The notes below the pieces were generated by a model that had not been told where the DNA came from, did no database searches, and worked only from the letters and a program-made list of their open reading frames with translations. From Lobulomyces angularis (taxonomy: Eukaryota; Chytridiomycota; Chytridiomycetes; Lobulomycetales; Lobulomycetaceae), in assembly GCA_027604685.1 (NCBI GenBank), contig JADHYX010000025.1, forward strand, positions 2,961-43,276: a DNA stretch of 40,316 nt, written 5' to 3'. The number at the start of each line of letters is the position of its first letter. The first letter of the stretch is position 1. This document shows positions 11,302 to 26,855 of the stretch, piece after piece. The translations under genes were made by a program, and so were the position numbers.

Positions 11302-14300
11302 TTATGCATCTTTCAAAGATTTGGTGGAGACATTTATTGTAGTTCTGTTACTGGTTTTACTTAACTCGTCAGCCAAGTTTTTCCACAATTTGATTTGATC
11401 TTTTTCTTCATCAAGAAGTAATACCCTACATTTGTTATAGAAAATAAGAATTTTGAAAATAAAAAAAATAAAAAATGATTTCAAAATGCAAGGTTTATTG
11501 TTTCAAAAAGGCTTTTATTAAATAGTTATTAATTATTTTTATTTTTTACCTGTGATTTTCACCACCGCAAACTATCATAAATTCGATAGTTTCTTTTGTG
11601 AAAGTTTCAGATTCAGTTTCAAGATCAACTTTTTCGCTATTAAAATCTAATTTTTTTACTGTCTCTTCGTTAAAACTCATATTTCCAACCTTGTCTTCTA
11701 CTTTTTTAAGTGGTTTGTAAACAACTTTAGCATTTTTTCCGTTGATTTGAAAGCAGGTCAAAGGTTTTTCGTCTCTTTCTAAGGACGTGCTGTTGACCAT
11801 TGTAAAAAAGTTGGTTTTACGATCGTAGTATGCTACTTTTCTGGTCCATTTTCCCAATAACCCAGGAGTTAGATGTGCAAAGTTTCCCATTGATACTTCG
11901 TTACCGAGCTTTTTAATTGGAATTAATGTTATGTTTGCTGAACTCGAGGAGGAACTCTGCAGGGAATGCGTTGAAATCTTGTCTGCTCCTTTTCTGCTCT
12001 TTTTACTCAAAACAAAGTGTAATTTAGGGATTACAACAAAAAAAGTTGGAATTGAAAATAACATTGCTGATAGTATACCAAATAATGCTTTAAAAAATAT
12101 TAAAAAATTAAAAGCATAAAAAAAAATTAAGTTTTAAACAATTTTCCTTTTTTTTTTTTGCCTTTTTTTTACCTGTCTTTATAGTTTCTGAATACTTAAG
12201 ATATTCAACAACAGTTAAAGAGACCAAAATAAAAAAGGTTAAATATGAAATTACAGAAGTCTTGCTTTCTTTGAACCCAGCTGGAACACCTTTACTTAAC
12301 TGGGCTACCATTAAAAACATTATCAACAATAATAAGACTGCAAGCATATTAAAAATGTTAAAAAACTAATTCAATAAAATTAAAAAAAAACAAACTGTTC
12401 AAGGCAATAATGACTAAACCAATAATTCCACCAATATTGGTGGGAAGAGTACAGGCTAAGTAAAAGTAGTCTAAGTCTACATCAGTCAAGATGTTCGTGC
12501 TTGGTGTATCAGTTAAAATTGATACAACGAGCCCTATTGCTGAAATCCCAACAAAGATAAAAGTAAACATCACTAATTTGTTAAATGTTATAATGGTTGC
12601 TGATGATACTGAGCTAGGTCTTTCGAAAATGTAATATATTCTCCAACTACGAATCAATAATGAAGAAAGAAGTAATGTTAATCCTACAAAAAATAAAAAA
12701 AAAATTTAATTAAAAAACATTGATTATTTTTTTTTAATCTTTTTTTTTTTGTTGTATTATATAATTTACCAGATACAAATAGTACATATTTTAAAGTGCA
12801 GGTAATTTGATTTGGAAAAATCATCCCTGTTACAGTTCCAGCGTGTCCTAATACTGTTCCAAACACAGTGAATTGTAGTAAATCCAAACCAAACTTTTTC
12901 ACCTTGTTAAAGGAACTATACTTCAATCCTATAAATACAGCCACTGCCAAAACTGCCAATACAATATTGATTACACCAATTATTCCATTGTAAAATTGAT
13001 AAGTTATTCCAGGTGTCTTAAAATTATACAATTATTAAAAAATATTTGCATTTTTCTTTATTTTTCTACCTGTAATTCTAAATAATAAATGGAGCAATCT
13101 TCTCCAAAGTAATTCTTTTGACATTTACACACATTTGGTGTAATGCATTCACCAAATTTACACGGTGTTTGACAGAGAGGTACGGTGCAGTCCATGTTTT
13201 TATTTTGAAAAAAATTTACATCTCTGGTATAGCCACTATTACAAATGCACTGCAATGGAAGTGCACATGTTCCATTTCCACAATTGGCTGGACAGATTAA
13301 TCCTATAGGTTTTTCTGTTGTATTTGAAGAAAATTTCATTTGAAAGGTAGTGTTTGTTTCTTAAAAAAAAAAAAATTTAAGCACATATACATTTAAAAAC
13401 ATTTATTCACCTAAAACAAATTCTCCAATTAGGGAAACTGGATCCCACGATAAACTTCCAACATAAACGGAAGAGTTGGCATCATTATTGGGCTGATCAG
13501 TAAAAGAATACAAACCAAACGCCTGTGGTCTGTCTCCATTTTGATCAAAAAAAACTTGACCATTAAAACCTTTGAAAGATTGATTACGCATTGTAGCATA
13601 CAAGGTTTTTCCATCAAGTGTGATTTTTTTAACATATAGAATTTCATGAAGTGAATTGGCAATTGTAAGGATAGCATCAACGTCACTACCACTGACATGA
13701 TATTTAGTGGCATTTCTTGAAACCATATCCCAAAAATTTTTAATGTTGCTTTTTCCAACTTCAAAGTTCACATCACGGATGGTGTCAAGATTTCCATCAT
13801 AATTGTTCCATTTTTCAACTATCGCTGTTGCATAGTCAATCCTTTCCACTTCTCCATATGAACTGTAAGTGGAAAACATTCCCAATCTGTTTTTATCTGG
13901 AACATAATACAAAAAATCTAATCCAGCAGTGGATCCAAAAAACCAAGTATAAGGTTTTTCGAACAAACCTTTTGAATGTAATTGAAGTTAAGTTAAACAA
14001 ATCAATTATAAATTTTAATTTTTATTTTATTCTTCTAATACCAAATTTCATCGCATGTTCATACAAAACTTTAGCATCATACTTTTCACCATTGTCCTGG
14101 ATATTAGAAACAATAACCGTTACTCCTAGATTGGGAATTAGTCCTAACTGTTTTGAAAAATCAACTTGGCCTACAATAATTGTATACAAACATTATTAAT
14201 CGCTAGAAATAAATTTATTATTAACCTGAATTTAATATTATATTAGCAACAAGGCTAATGTTTAATCGATTTGCTAGAGCATAAAAGTCTTCAGGAAATG

Positions 14301-15358
14301 GAAATTGATCAGTTGAAATTGCTATTATGTGGGTAAAATTAAAATACTTTATTGCATTTAAAAGTGCTGTTGATTCAGATGCACTTGAGGTTTGAGTTCT
14401 TTACAAAAAAATAGCAAAATCAAAAAAAATTTTTCAAATTAAATATATTTTTTTTCAATTTTTTGTTACCTCATAAAGTAAGGGTAAGACCTTTTGTTTG
14501 AAAGTTGTGCAGCGGAAGCACTTGAGGAAATTAAAGGAATTTCAAAGGCTCCAGTCATTATTGCATCAACGAATGTGGGAGCACTGGGGATGAAGAAAAA
14601 AAAATTAAAAAAAAAAAAAACATTTTTAGTGGGAAATTAAAATAACTACTCCAAGTTTTTTAAATTCTATTTACCTACAATCAGGACCATGAATCACAAT
14701 GTAAGAAGAATTTGATAAAATTTCCATGGTACTTTTGGCAGAAATAACAGTGCTGCAGTTGGAGGCATAAGCGGAAAGTGTTAGCGTTGTATGTGGTAGT
14801 ATTGTTGGATCATCGTTAAGTACTGACATAAATAAAACTGCTGAAGCTATTGGATCATTTCCGAAGATGAATCTGATTAAAAAATTTTACATTTCAGTAC
14901 TCTGTTATTAATTTGTTCATTTTTTTTTTTTTTTTGATTGTATTTACGAATTGTCATATAAGCCCGCAATGCTCAAGGTGGAGGGATATATATACACTTG
15001 TTTTTCTAAAACTAGTTCGTTTTCAAAATATATTTGCAAGTTGTCGTAACCATGAATTGAACCATCATTTCCATAAGAAAAGGGACCAGGGAACTCTATC
15101 ACACCGTTATTTTTAATAGATTCGTCGAATGTATAAGGTTTTAGTTTCTGGGAAATCAATTTTACGGTTCCATCGTTAACAGGTGCTTGAATGGAGATTA
15201 AAAATTTATCTGTGCTCACCAGTTCTGCTGGTAAGTCTGAAGTCCATACCCATTCAGAACTGATGCAATAAAATAAGGCACTTACTGTAATTTTATAGAA
15301 AAATATAATTAGCTGTTCTTTATTCCATTTTTATACTTAAAAAAATGTTCCATCTCAT
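11302..15358 (-). CDS. class C (GABA-B-like) GPCR: Venus flytrap, two EGF-like repeats, 7TM, PH-like tail
   Basis: Thirteen exons give 1060 aa: 15358-15337, 15284-14948, 14872-14675, 14583-14470, 14398-14226, 14170-14042, 13968-13411, 13359-13070, 13016-12770, 12683-12396, 12337-12173, 12087-11550, 11425-11302. A signal peptide (MRWNIFLISALFYCIS) precedes a ligand-binding region (about 20-510). Its ANF-receptor marks are SSSASAAQLSNKRSYPYFMR, YFNFTHIIAIS and GFNGQVFFDQNGDR. Two EGF-like units follow (CPANCGNGTCALPLQCIC and CQTPCKFGECITP...CKC). Then come seven TM segments, with the class C Cys pair at TM3 (QITC) and loop 2 (YLACTLP), FKESK before TM6 and IPKLHFVL closing TM7. The cytosolic tail (868-1060) has KWTRKVAYYDRKTNFF and HRVLLLDEEKDQIKLW, a PH-like pattern. 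Known role of the family: sensing amino acids or related ligands and activating G proteins. The ligand is unknown here. Confidence 0.88.
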
Positions 15359-15938
15359 AATTGAAGGTTAAAATATTTTCTATTAAAAACTGGAAAAAAA
15401 AAAAGTAGTTAAAGAACTTTTTTTAAGTAAACAGTTAAATACAAGAAAAAAACAAAATTTTTACTATAAATTTTTTTTTTTTTTCCTTTTTGGTAAACTT
15501 TAACCAATCAATAAATAAGATTAAAAAAAAAAAACAAAAAAAAATAAACAAGTAAACAAATAAAAAAAAAGAAATATTGCACTAAATGGATTTTATACAT
15601 TTTTTTTTATGGATTTATTCTTTGAAAAAATAAAAAAAGAAAAAGGTCATTTTGTGGACAATTTTAAGTAAATTTTTATGTATTTTGCCAAATTTGCTTA
15701 TGTGCTCAAAGATTTCTTTGTACCTTTACTATAAAAAATCAAAGATCCTCTAATTGTTATTTATAAACTAAATATCTAACTTCACGGACTTTCATTATTG
15801 TTTGGCAGAGGTGAAGTTTTTAGAAAATAGAAAGCTTGTATACAAAGTTCACTTTACTTATGGATTTAGGATTTTTTTAAGAACCATAAGATAAAGAATG
15901 TAATTTGCTATAATTTAATATTTCTGTAATTGTTTGTG
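15359..15938. other. intergenic spacer
   Basis: Holds the promoter side of the GPCR gene and the 3' flank of the SRPBCC gene. It is A+T rich, with no open frame or recognisable RNA. Confidence 0.6.
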
Positions 15939-16547
15939 TTATTGTGAAGCTTTAAACTTTTGCTCACAAACTACTTTTAACTTCTCATCAAACTGTATGT
16001 AATTCCTTAGAAATAGGGATTTAAAGAAATATAAGAAAATTGCAACGAACATTCCAAGAAAATAACCCTTGAAAATTTCCTTATGGATAACGACACAAGT
16101 TTTATCAGTTTTTTTCTCTATAACCCAAAAATGATGCGCACCTAGGTACAACAATCACTTAAATATAATATTATTTTGTAATCATTTACCTGCAATATAG
16201 TCAATTATTGGAATGCCCACACCTTCCCAACCTATCTCACTTCGAGTCTCAGAAAATTGAATGGATTTAATTTTTACAGGAATTGGCAGATTTAGGCTTC
16301 CCACAGTAAGGATAGCTCTTGAACCCACAACAAACTTTTTTTCTTTTCCGAGAAAATGAATGTGTTTAATCATCGGATTCCAAGTAGGATAGTTGCTGCA
16401 ATTGAGTAGAACATCAAAGACAGTGCTAGAGGGAGCATTAATCTCTGTTTCGGTGGAAATAACAGCTCTTGGGTAGAATGCCGTCATGCAGTAATTTAAA
16501 TAATTAATTTTCTCAAATAAAGAAATATAGGGTTTTTTGGGTTTCAT
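15939..16547 (-). CDS. SRPBCC / polyketide-cyclase-like protein with C-terminal membrane segment
   Basis: Two exons (16547-16190, 16141-15939) give 186 aa. Near the start FYPRAVISTETEINAPSSTV then FDVLLNCSNYPTWNPMI is the usual opening of the START/Bet v1-type SRPBCC fold (I-A-P...VF..L.D...Y..WNP). Next come VGSRAILTV, PVKIKSIQ, EIGWEGVG and AHHFWVIEK, the expected strand series. Members bind hydrophobic ligands in an internal cavity, and no catalytic residues can be assigned. After the domain is a hydrophobic stretch (GYFLGMFVAIFLYFFKSLFL) that would anchor the protein or pack as a long helix, followed by a charged end. It is divergent from the FMN-binding gene with 71 bp between start codons. 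Confidence 0.7.
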
Positions 16548-16618
16548 TTCTTTTGAAGGAGACTACCATCAACTTACAATTTTTGATTATCAGCAGAACT
16601 TTTACGAAACTTACCACC
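16548..16618. promoter_or_regulatory. putative bidirectional promoter / shared 5' region
   Basis: Only 71 bp separate the ATG of the SRPBCC gene (minus) from the ATG of the FMN-binding gene (plus). Both transcripts must start in or beyond this gap, so the two promoters overlap each other or the other gene's first exon. No core motif was identified. Confidence 0.4.
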
Positions 16619-17758
16619 ATGACACTTACTCAGGCACACCCGCATATCCAGCACCCTCCTTGGAAACTCAACTTCCAAAGGGCTCTCCATGCAAACAGTT
16701 CAAAACTTACCAGCATCATCCTCACTGCGTAAGTACAAGCAAGTTCTTCTTCGGAACGATTAATCAAATATCTCCTTCTTTTATTGCTATAAAAATCTAT
16801 AGAGTTAACTCCTCCACTGGAAAACCTATTTCTAAAAATTTAAAATTTTCTGGTTTCCATAGTGGATTACACACTAAGGCTAATCCTCTTGCTCCTGGAA
16901 GTCCAAACACTGTTGGAAAAATAAAACTTGAAGGTTTAATGCAATTTGCAATAGACACTAGAGGTGTGTTAAGTTTGCTTCTTTCATTCTTTCATTCAAT
17001 TCTCTATTTAGGTGTTAAAGATTGGTTTGGAATCCCAAAACATAATGATAATGACAAGTTCATAGATGTTTCCTGTTTTTTTGGTGAAACTCAACGCCTA
17101 TTTCGATTTTCTGGAAAGGTTTTTTTAATTGTTGAACAAGGTTCTTTTGATCCTCCACAGTAATTTCAAATAAACCTTTTCATATATATATATATATATA
17201 AATTTTTTTTTCTTTTTAGTTCAATCCCTCCTTGGTCTCCAAAAGATGTAATGTACTTTAAGTTCTTTAATAATTTTTACCCTTAATATCTTTAGATTGA
17301 TTGGGAAGAAGAAAGAAAGTATTTATGGAAACTTTCCACACAAAAAAACCAATTTTGTAGCAGCATAGACTTGAGTTATGATGCAGAGAGTTACTTTTCA
17401 GTAGGTGGAGTCAGCAACGCTCCTACTGAAAAAAATTGCGTCTCATACCAATCAACTACCAATAATGTGGTGGTTGATGAAAATACCGTTCCTTCTAATT
17501 TTGGATTGTTGCTTGTTGATGTAGATTATGTTGATGAAATTGTAAGTTTGGATGATGAAACTTGATATTTTTTAAATTTATTTTATAGAATTTAGAAGAA
17601 CCAACATTGAAGACTATTTATCAGGTAAAAGTTCCCCTCAGAACCTATGGAAGAGGTACAATTATTTAAAAAACAAAAAAATAAAAATAAAATGTATTTA
17701 ATACATGTTTCTAGTTTCTGGATGTGAATGGGAGGAAAAAAAAGAAGTTACTGTTTAA
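16619..17758 (+). CDS. Alr4036-type pyridoxamine 5'-phosphate oxidase-like FMN-binding protein
   Basis: Seven exons (16619-16728, 16803-16963, 17012-17159, 17220-17247, 17296-17541, 17589-17655, 17715-17758) give 267 aa. The opening HPPWKLNFQRALHANSSK, then IILTAVNSSTGKPISKNLKF and GFHSG, is the PPW...A...N......L.T....G.P..R...F.GF pattern of this split-barrel flavoprotein family. LMQFAIDTRGVK, DVSCFFGETQRLFRFSGKVF and IDWEEERKYLWKLST continue it. The end SNFGLLLVDVDYVDEINL matches the family's terminal dimerisation strands. The role is probably FMN-dependent oxidoreduction of an unknown substrate; true pyridoxamine oxidase activity is not implied. An overlapping frame through 16720-16800 is open but has no ATG, and splicing at the canonical GTAAGT (16729) gives the family N-terminus, which fixes the start. 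Confidence 0.75.
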
Positions 17759-18455
17759 AAGAAAAAAAGTTAACGGAACTTGTAAACTAAATAATTCTTT
17801 CTTTTTTATTTTTCTATTTTTTGTTCATAAATTATCTATAAAGTTATTAAAATACATTTAAAAATTTTTCAATTCTGTAAGTTGAGTAAATATGAGAATG
17901 AGTAGAATAACAAAATACAAACAAAGCATACAACACAAGTACACTTGATAAAAGAAAAAAATAGAAGTAAAGAAAATACATTTTTCAGTCACTTTATTTT
18001 TATTGAAAAAATTCCAGAGAATGCTAAAATTTTTGCAATGAATACATCTTTTTTTCAACACATGAAAGATTGAATACGTAACAATTTTGTATGATACTGT
18101 ACTTAGGGCATTGTCCTAGGTTGAAAGAAAATTTTCTAATGAAATGCACTATTTTCTTTTGGACAATTTCATGAAGACTGAGGACAAATCACCTTTTAAC
18201 TACTGTGATGCTAGGATAGTCTAGATTTTTTAATGTAAAAAATTGGGAAGTTCAAAAATAATTTTTTGTGCATTAGCTTTAACATCAAAATCTTGGAAAT
18301 GGATATAAAACAAGCGTCATGTAGCTAAGAAGTAATTCAATTTTGGTTATCTTCACTTTTATTTTAAAACTCCGATGTAAAAGCTTTGTGTAATACCAAC
18401 GTCATAATTTTGGAACTTCACTTCAATTTTTTAGATCAACAAGTTTTTTTTGTAG
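17759..18455. other. intergenic spacer upstream of PI4-kinase
   Basis: A 697-bp gap between two plus-strand genes. From about 18060 to 18450 composition is less extreme than in neighbouring spacers and includes a small inverted repeat (TAGG / CCTA around 18105-18119). No coding frame, tRNA or known RNA family was recognised. It should contain the PI4-kinase promoter. Confidence 0.5.
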
Positions 18456-22640
<4,185 letters not shown>

Positions 22641-22874
22641 AATATAACCCAAAAGAAGTTTTTATTGCTAACTTCATATAACAAAATTCATATAATTTTA
22701 TATTTTTATTTTTAATTTCCTTGTAATAATTATAGTCTTTTTAGATTTTAGAAATATTTTTTTTTTTTAATTTCAAAAACCAATCTTTTTAAAAAAAGAA
22801 CTACAAATTATTGAAAATAAAAATTTTTTGAAATTTGTATTTTTGAACATTTAAACTCCGAAGTATATGAGTAA

Positions 22875-23819
22875 ATGGATGATCATAGTAGCAGCGTATC
22901 AGACATTGTACCCGATACTCCATTTCACTTGAGTGAATTAAATAGAGACATAGCAGATACTGATAGTTCGTTTGAAAAAAATTCTATTCAAAAACATTCT
23001 GAAATTTATTCGGAGCAGTTTTCACCTCAAAGCTCTAAAAGTAGTGACCTTCAAAAATACAACTCCGACTTCGTTGATGAAGAAATTGATATAGCTTTAT
23101 TAATAAAAAAATTTAAGGAAATTGATTCAAAGGTGCGCTACCTAGCTAAAAATGTTTTAATTAATCAATTTGTTTTTTTTTTGTTCATTGTTTAGGTAAA
23201 TGATGATGCATTTAAGAATTGGAAAAGAAATAAATTTAATTCATCAAGTAACAGTATTTCGAAAGAAGCAGAAAAAAAAAATTGCGTAGAGAAAACCAGG
23301 GCAACAAATTCCGCTGTTGTGAAAGAAAAGCCAAAGAGAAACTTTAATGAGATAGTCTCGAATTTGAAGCTTCACCAGGAAGAGTTAAAGTTTTTTGCAG
23401 TGGATGAATTGGAATCCAAAGTAAAAAATTTAATTAAAAATGAAGAAAATTTTAAATTGTGGAAAGATAAAAAGAACAAAGAGGAACAACGAGCGAGAGA
23501 ATTGAAGTTGCTAGAATTGGAAAACCTCAAGAAAGAGCAGCACTTACAGGAATTGAAACGTTTAGAAAAAAGTTACCGAGAGCAGGAAGCAATAAAGAAA
23601 TGGAAAATGGAAAAGCTCAAGATAGAGAAATCAAAAGAGTTAAAAGAGCAGGAAGAAAAAAAAAAAAAGTTAGAATTATTGAGGATAAGAGAAGAAAAAG
23701 GAAAAGAGGTATTCAAAAGGTGGTTAAAAGAAAAAAAGAGTAAGTCGAAAATACCAGAAGAAAAATTTTATTATAAGCACGAAAAAGAGTTTCAAGTAGA
23801 TATCGAAAACATAGAGTGA
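22875..23819 (+). CDS. coiled-coil protein with repeated W-x-x-K motifs, CCDC34/MAP9-like
   Basis: Two exons (22875-23132, 23196-23819) give 293 aa. The first 90 residues are acidic and Ser rich. The rest is a highly charged Lys/Glu helix with spaced Trp motifs: FKNWKRNKF, FKLWKDKKNKEEQ, IKKWKMEKLK and VFKRWLKEKKSK. Regular W....K units in a long single helix are typical of CCDC34, CCDC181 and MAP9-type proteins, several of which act at centrosomes or cilia. If the assignment holds, it suggests a flagellated life stage. Low-complexity coiled coils attract false matches, so the family call is tentative while the coiled coil itself is plain. Confidence 0.6.
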
Positions 23820-24235
23820 ATTTATCATAGCATAGAATCTCATTTAATAAACATTTTAATAGAAACTTTGATAGTTTTTTTGTTTTTAAATGTACAGTAA
23901 AAATCACATAAACATTACATCTGTGTTCAATATAGATCTTCCTTTATTAGTGAAACTATTTTTCTTTAATTTAGAAGTTTAACAATTAATACTTTGAGTC
24001 ACGTTAACTCCTTTACTAAACGTAGTTTTTCTATCATTAGGCAGATAAAGCTGCTTACCGTGCATATTTATTGACGGTATTTGTATACTAAGTTTAATAA
24101 TGGATAGTAATCTGTATAATATGCATATCAAAAATTTTCATTTAATTCAAGTTTTTACTTGGTGTAACAAATTTTCACGTTGAAAAACCAGATTAAAAAC
24201 ATTACTTTTTTCAAGATTTTCTAAATTTTATCATA
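23820..24235. other. intergenic spacer
   Basis: A 416-bp gap between two plus-strand genes, holding the 3' flank of the coiled-coil gene and the promoter of the PP2A scaffold gene. No open frame or RNA gene is visible. Confidence 0.6.
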
Positions 24236-26483
24236 ATGGAAGTAGATTCAGTAGATGAAACTCTCTTTCCAATTGCAGTGTTAATTGATGAGCTAAAGCA
24301 CGATGATGTTTCTTTACGATTGAACGCTATAAAAAGGTTATCCACAATCGCAGTAGCTTTGGGCCCACAAAGAACCAGAGATGAACTGATCCCGTTCTTA
24401 GATGGTATATCTTGATCAAAAATTTTTTATTTTTTATTTTTTCATTTTAGAATCCATTGATGACGAAGATGAGGTTTTGTTGGCCTTAGCTGAGGAATTA
24501 GGTAATTTCGTTGGTTACCTAGGCGGAGCGCAGCACGCTCATCTTTTGTTACCGCCTTTGGAAACTTTAGCTGCTGTTGAGGAAACTACTGTGAGAGATA
24601 AAGTAAGCTATTGAAACTTTAGTTTCAATAAAATTTTAATAAAAATAAAAAAATTGCAGGCAGTGGAGTCTCTCAATAAAATTGTTCTTGTTCTGGATGC
24701 CAAACAAATAGAAGAATACTACATATTACTCGTCAAGAGACTTTCCAGTGGAGATTGGTTCACTAGTAGAAGCAGTTCTTGTTCCCTTTATTCAAATTTG
24801 TATCAAGTAGTTTCTCCTGCCAATCAAGAAGAATTAAGAAAGTAAATATCCTTATTTAAAAGCAAAATTTTTATTTTTTCATAATTTTTAGATCTTTTAC
24901 TCAACTCTGCACTGATGATACACCTATGGTTCGTAGAGCAGCTGCAGCAAACTTATCAAAACTTACAAAAAAATTTTCAAAAGATCATGTATTAAGCGAT
25001 ATTTTAGTATTATTTAAAAATTTAGCTGCCGACGACCAAGTAAATAAAAATATGAAACAAAAATTTTTTTTTTATTTTTTGAATTTTTTGCCGTTAGGAC
25101 TCTGTTAGACTTCTAACAGTTGATGTTTTAATTGCCATTGCAGAAACTTTTAATCCAAAAGAAAACAAAACTAATATTTTAGAAACCTTAAAGAATTTGT
25201 CCAATGATAAAAGCTGGAGAGTCCGGTATATGATTGCTGACAAGTTTGTTCAAGTAAATATAAAACATGATTTATTTTTTTCAAGTTTTTTTTTCTTTTT
25301 CGTTTTTAGTTGGCAAAAGCAGTAGGAGAGGAAATCATAAAAGAAGAGTTAATTTCTACTTTTGTAAACATATTAAGAGACAACGAAGCTGAAGTTCGTA
25401 CTGCAGCCTGTACTCAAATTCCAGGATTTTGTTCATTAATGGATCAAGACTCCATATTAAATCTTATTCTACCGTGTGTTAAAAATTTAGTAACTGATAA
25501 TTCTCAGCACGTCAGAGCTTCTTTAGCAACTGAAATTAGTGGTTTGGCTCCCCTTTTAGGAAAGCAACAGTATGAAAATTAGAAGTTCGTTGTTCATAAT
25601 AAATTTTTTTTAGCACTATCGAGCATTTGCTACAACTTTTCTTACAGCTGTTAAAAGACGAATCTGCTGATGTTAGATTGAATATCATTTCCAAGTTAGA
25701 TCGAGTAAATGCTGGTAAAAATACAAACTTTAGTTATTGCTGAAAAAAAAATTTTTTTCAGTAATTGGAATTGAACTACTTTCTCAGTCCTTATTACCGG
25801 CAATCATTGAATTAGCTGAAGACAAACAATGGAGAGTCAGATTAGCTATCATAGAAAACATTCCGCTATTGGCGGGACAATTGGTATGACACTTTACAAG
25901 AAATACAATTTTTTTATTTGAATATTAAAATTTAATCTTAAAGGGCAAAGAATTTTTTGATGAAAAATTAGGTAGTTTATGTATGTCTTGGTTAGGAGAT
26001 CCAGTTTTTTCCATAAGAGAAGCTGCGACCACAAATTTAAGAAAATTAACTGAAGTTTTTGGAGTTGAATGGAGTAAGCAACAAATCTTACCAAAAATTT
26101 TGTTGATGTCAACAAATGTTAACTATTTATATAGAATGACAACAGTGTTTGCTCTAACTGTAATTTTTAAACATAAAATACAGTTTTGTTAAAATTTTTT
26201 TTAGACTCTAGCCCCTGTTGTTAATCAGCAAGTATTAAGTGAACAAATTGTACCCACGTTAATTCAATTATCGCAAGATGCAATTCCTAATATAAGATTC
26301 AATGTTTGTAAAAGCTTAGAATTAGTAATACCATTATTGAATAAGTTTGAGCTCGGTAAAATACTGAACGAACAAGTTATACCAAGGTTAAATACAATGG
26401 TTGAAGATGCAGATGGTGATGTCAGATTTTATAGTCAAAAAGCTTTGATGGTGAACAGTGGTAACGAAGTTGCAGTAGCTTAA
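24236..26483 (+). CDS. protein phosphatase 2A scaffold subunit A (PR65 / Tpd3)
   Basis: Ten exons (24236-24404, 24451-24602, 24660-24841, 24892-25039, 25098-25253, 25310-25569, 25614-25714, 25762-25883, 25944-26159, 26205-26483) give 594 aa, close to the 589 aa of human PR65. It is built of tandem HEAT repeats of about 39 aa forming the horseshoe that joins the PP2A catalytic and regulatory subunits. Family landmarks are [105 protein letters not shown] and [17 protein letters not shown]. Conservation is strong over the full length and no repeat is missing. Very sure. Confidence 0.96.
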
Positions 26484-26855
26484 AATTAAAAATTTAAAAA
26501 AAAAGATAAAAGACCTTGTAGTGCATCTCTTTTTTTCTTTTTTTTTCTTTTTGTTCTTTAGTTAAAAAATATTCTCTTTTATTAATGTAGCGAAGAATAA
26601 AAAAAAATATATAACTATATATATATAAAATATGGACTTTTTGGTTTTGATGTATTTTTTAAATATTGATTTAAAAAATAAAAAAAAAAAAATAACAAAG
26701 ATTATGGATATATATATATTAAAGAAAAAAAAAAAAAGAAAACATAAGAATATTGATGTGACTGGGAATTTACAGATTTGAAAAAAAATGGGAATATGTT
26801 TCTGACAATTTTCAAAAAACCAAAAAAAAAAAAAATTTTTTTTATTTTGTATTTT
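26484..26855. other. convergent 3' spacer
   Basis: Tail-to-tail gap. It contains (AT)n tracts and poly-A/T, and both 3' ends lie here. No gene was seen. Confidence 0.6.

Noticed and set aside
12108..12347. Separate small membrane-protein ORFs at 12108-12347, 12358-12657 and 12684-13031
   Set aside because: They are exons of one 7TM receptor; splicing joins them with matching phases and yields exactly seven TM segments.
15318..15336. A 19-nt intron in the GPCR signal-peptide region
   Set aside because: A 52-nt intron (15336-15285) with the same donor gives a cleaner signal peptide and a normal intron length.
16537..16800. Long open frame starting at TTG 16537 as the N-terminus of the plus-strand gene
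   Set aside because: It has no ATG. The alternative frame from ATG 16619 with the GTAAGT intron (16729-16802) gives the PPW...F..AL..N opening of the FMN-binding family.
17178..17202. (TA)n microsatellite
   Set aside because: It lies inside an intron of the FMN-binding gene and is unremarkable in this composition.
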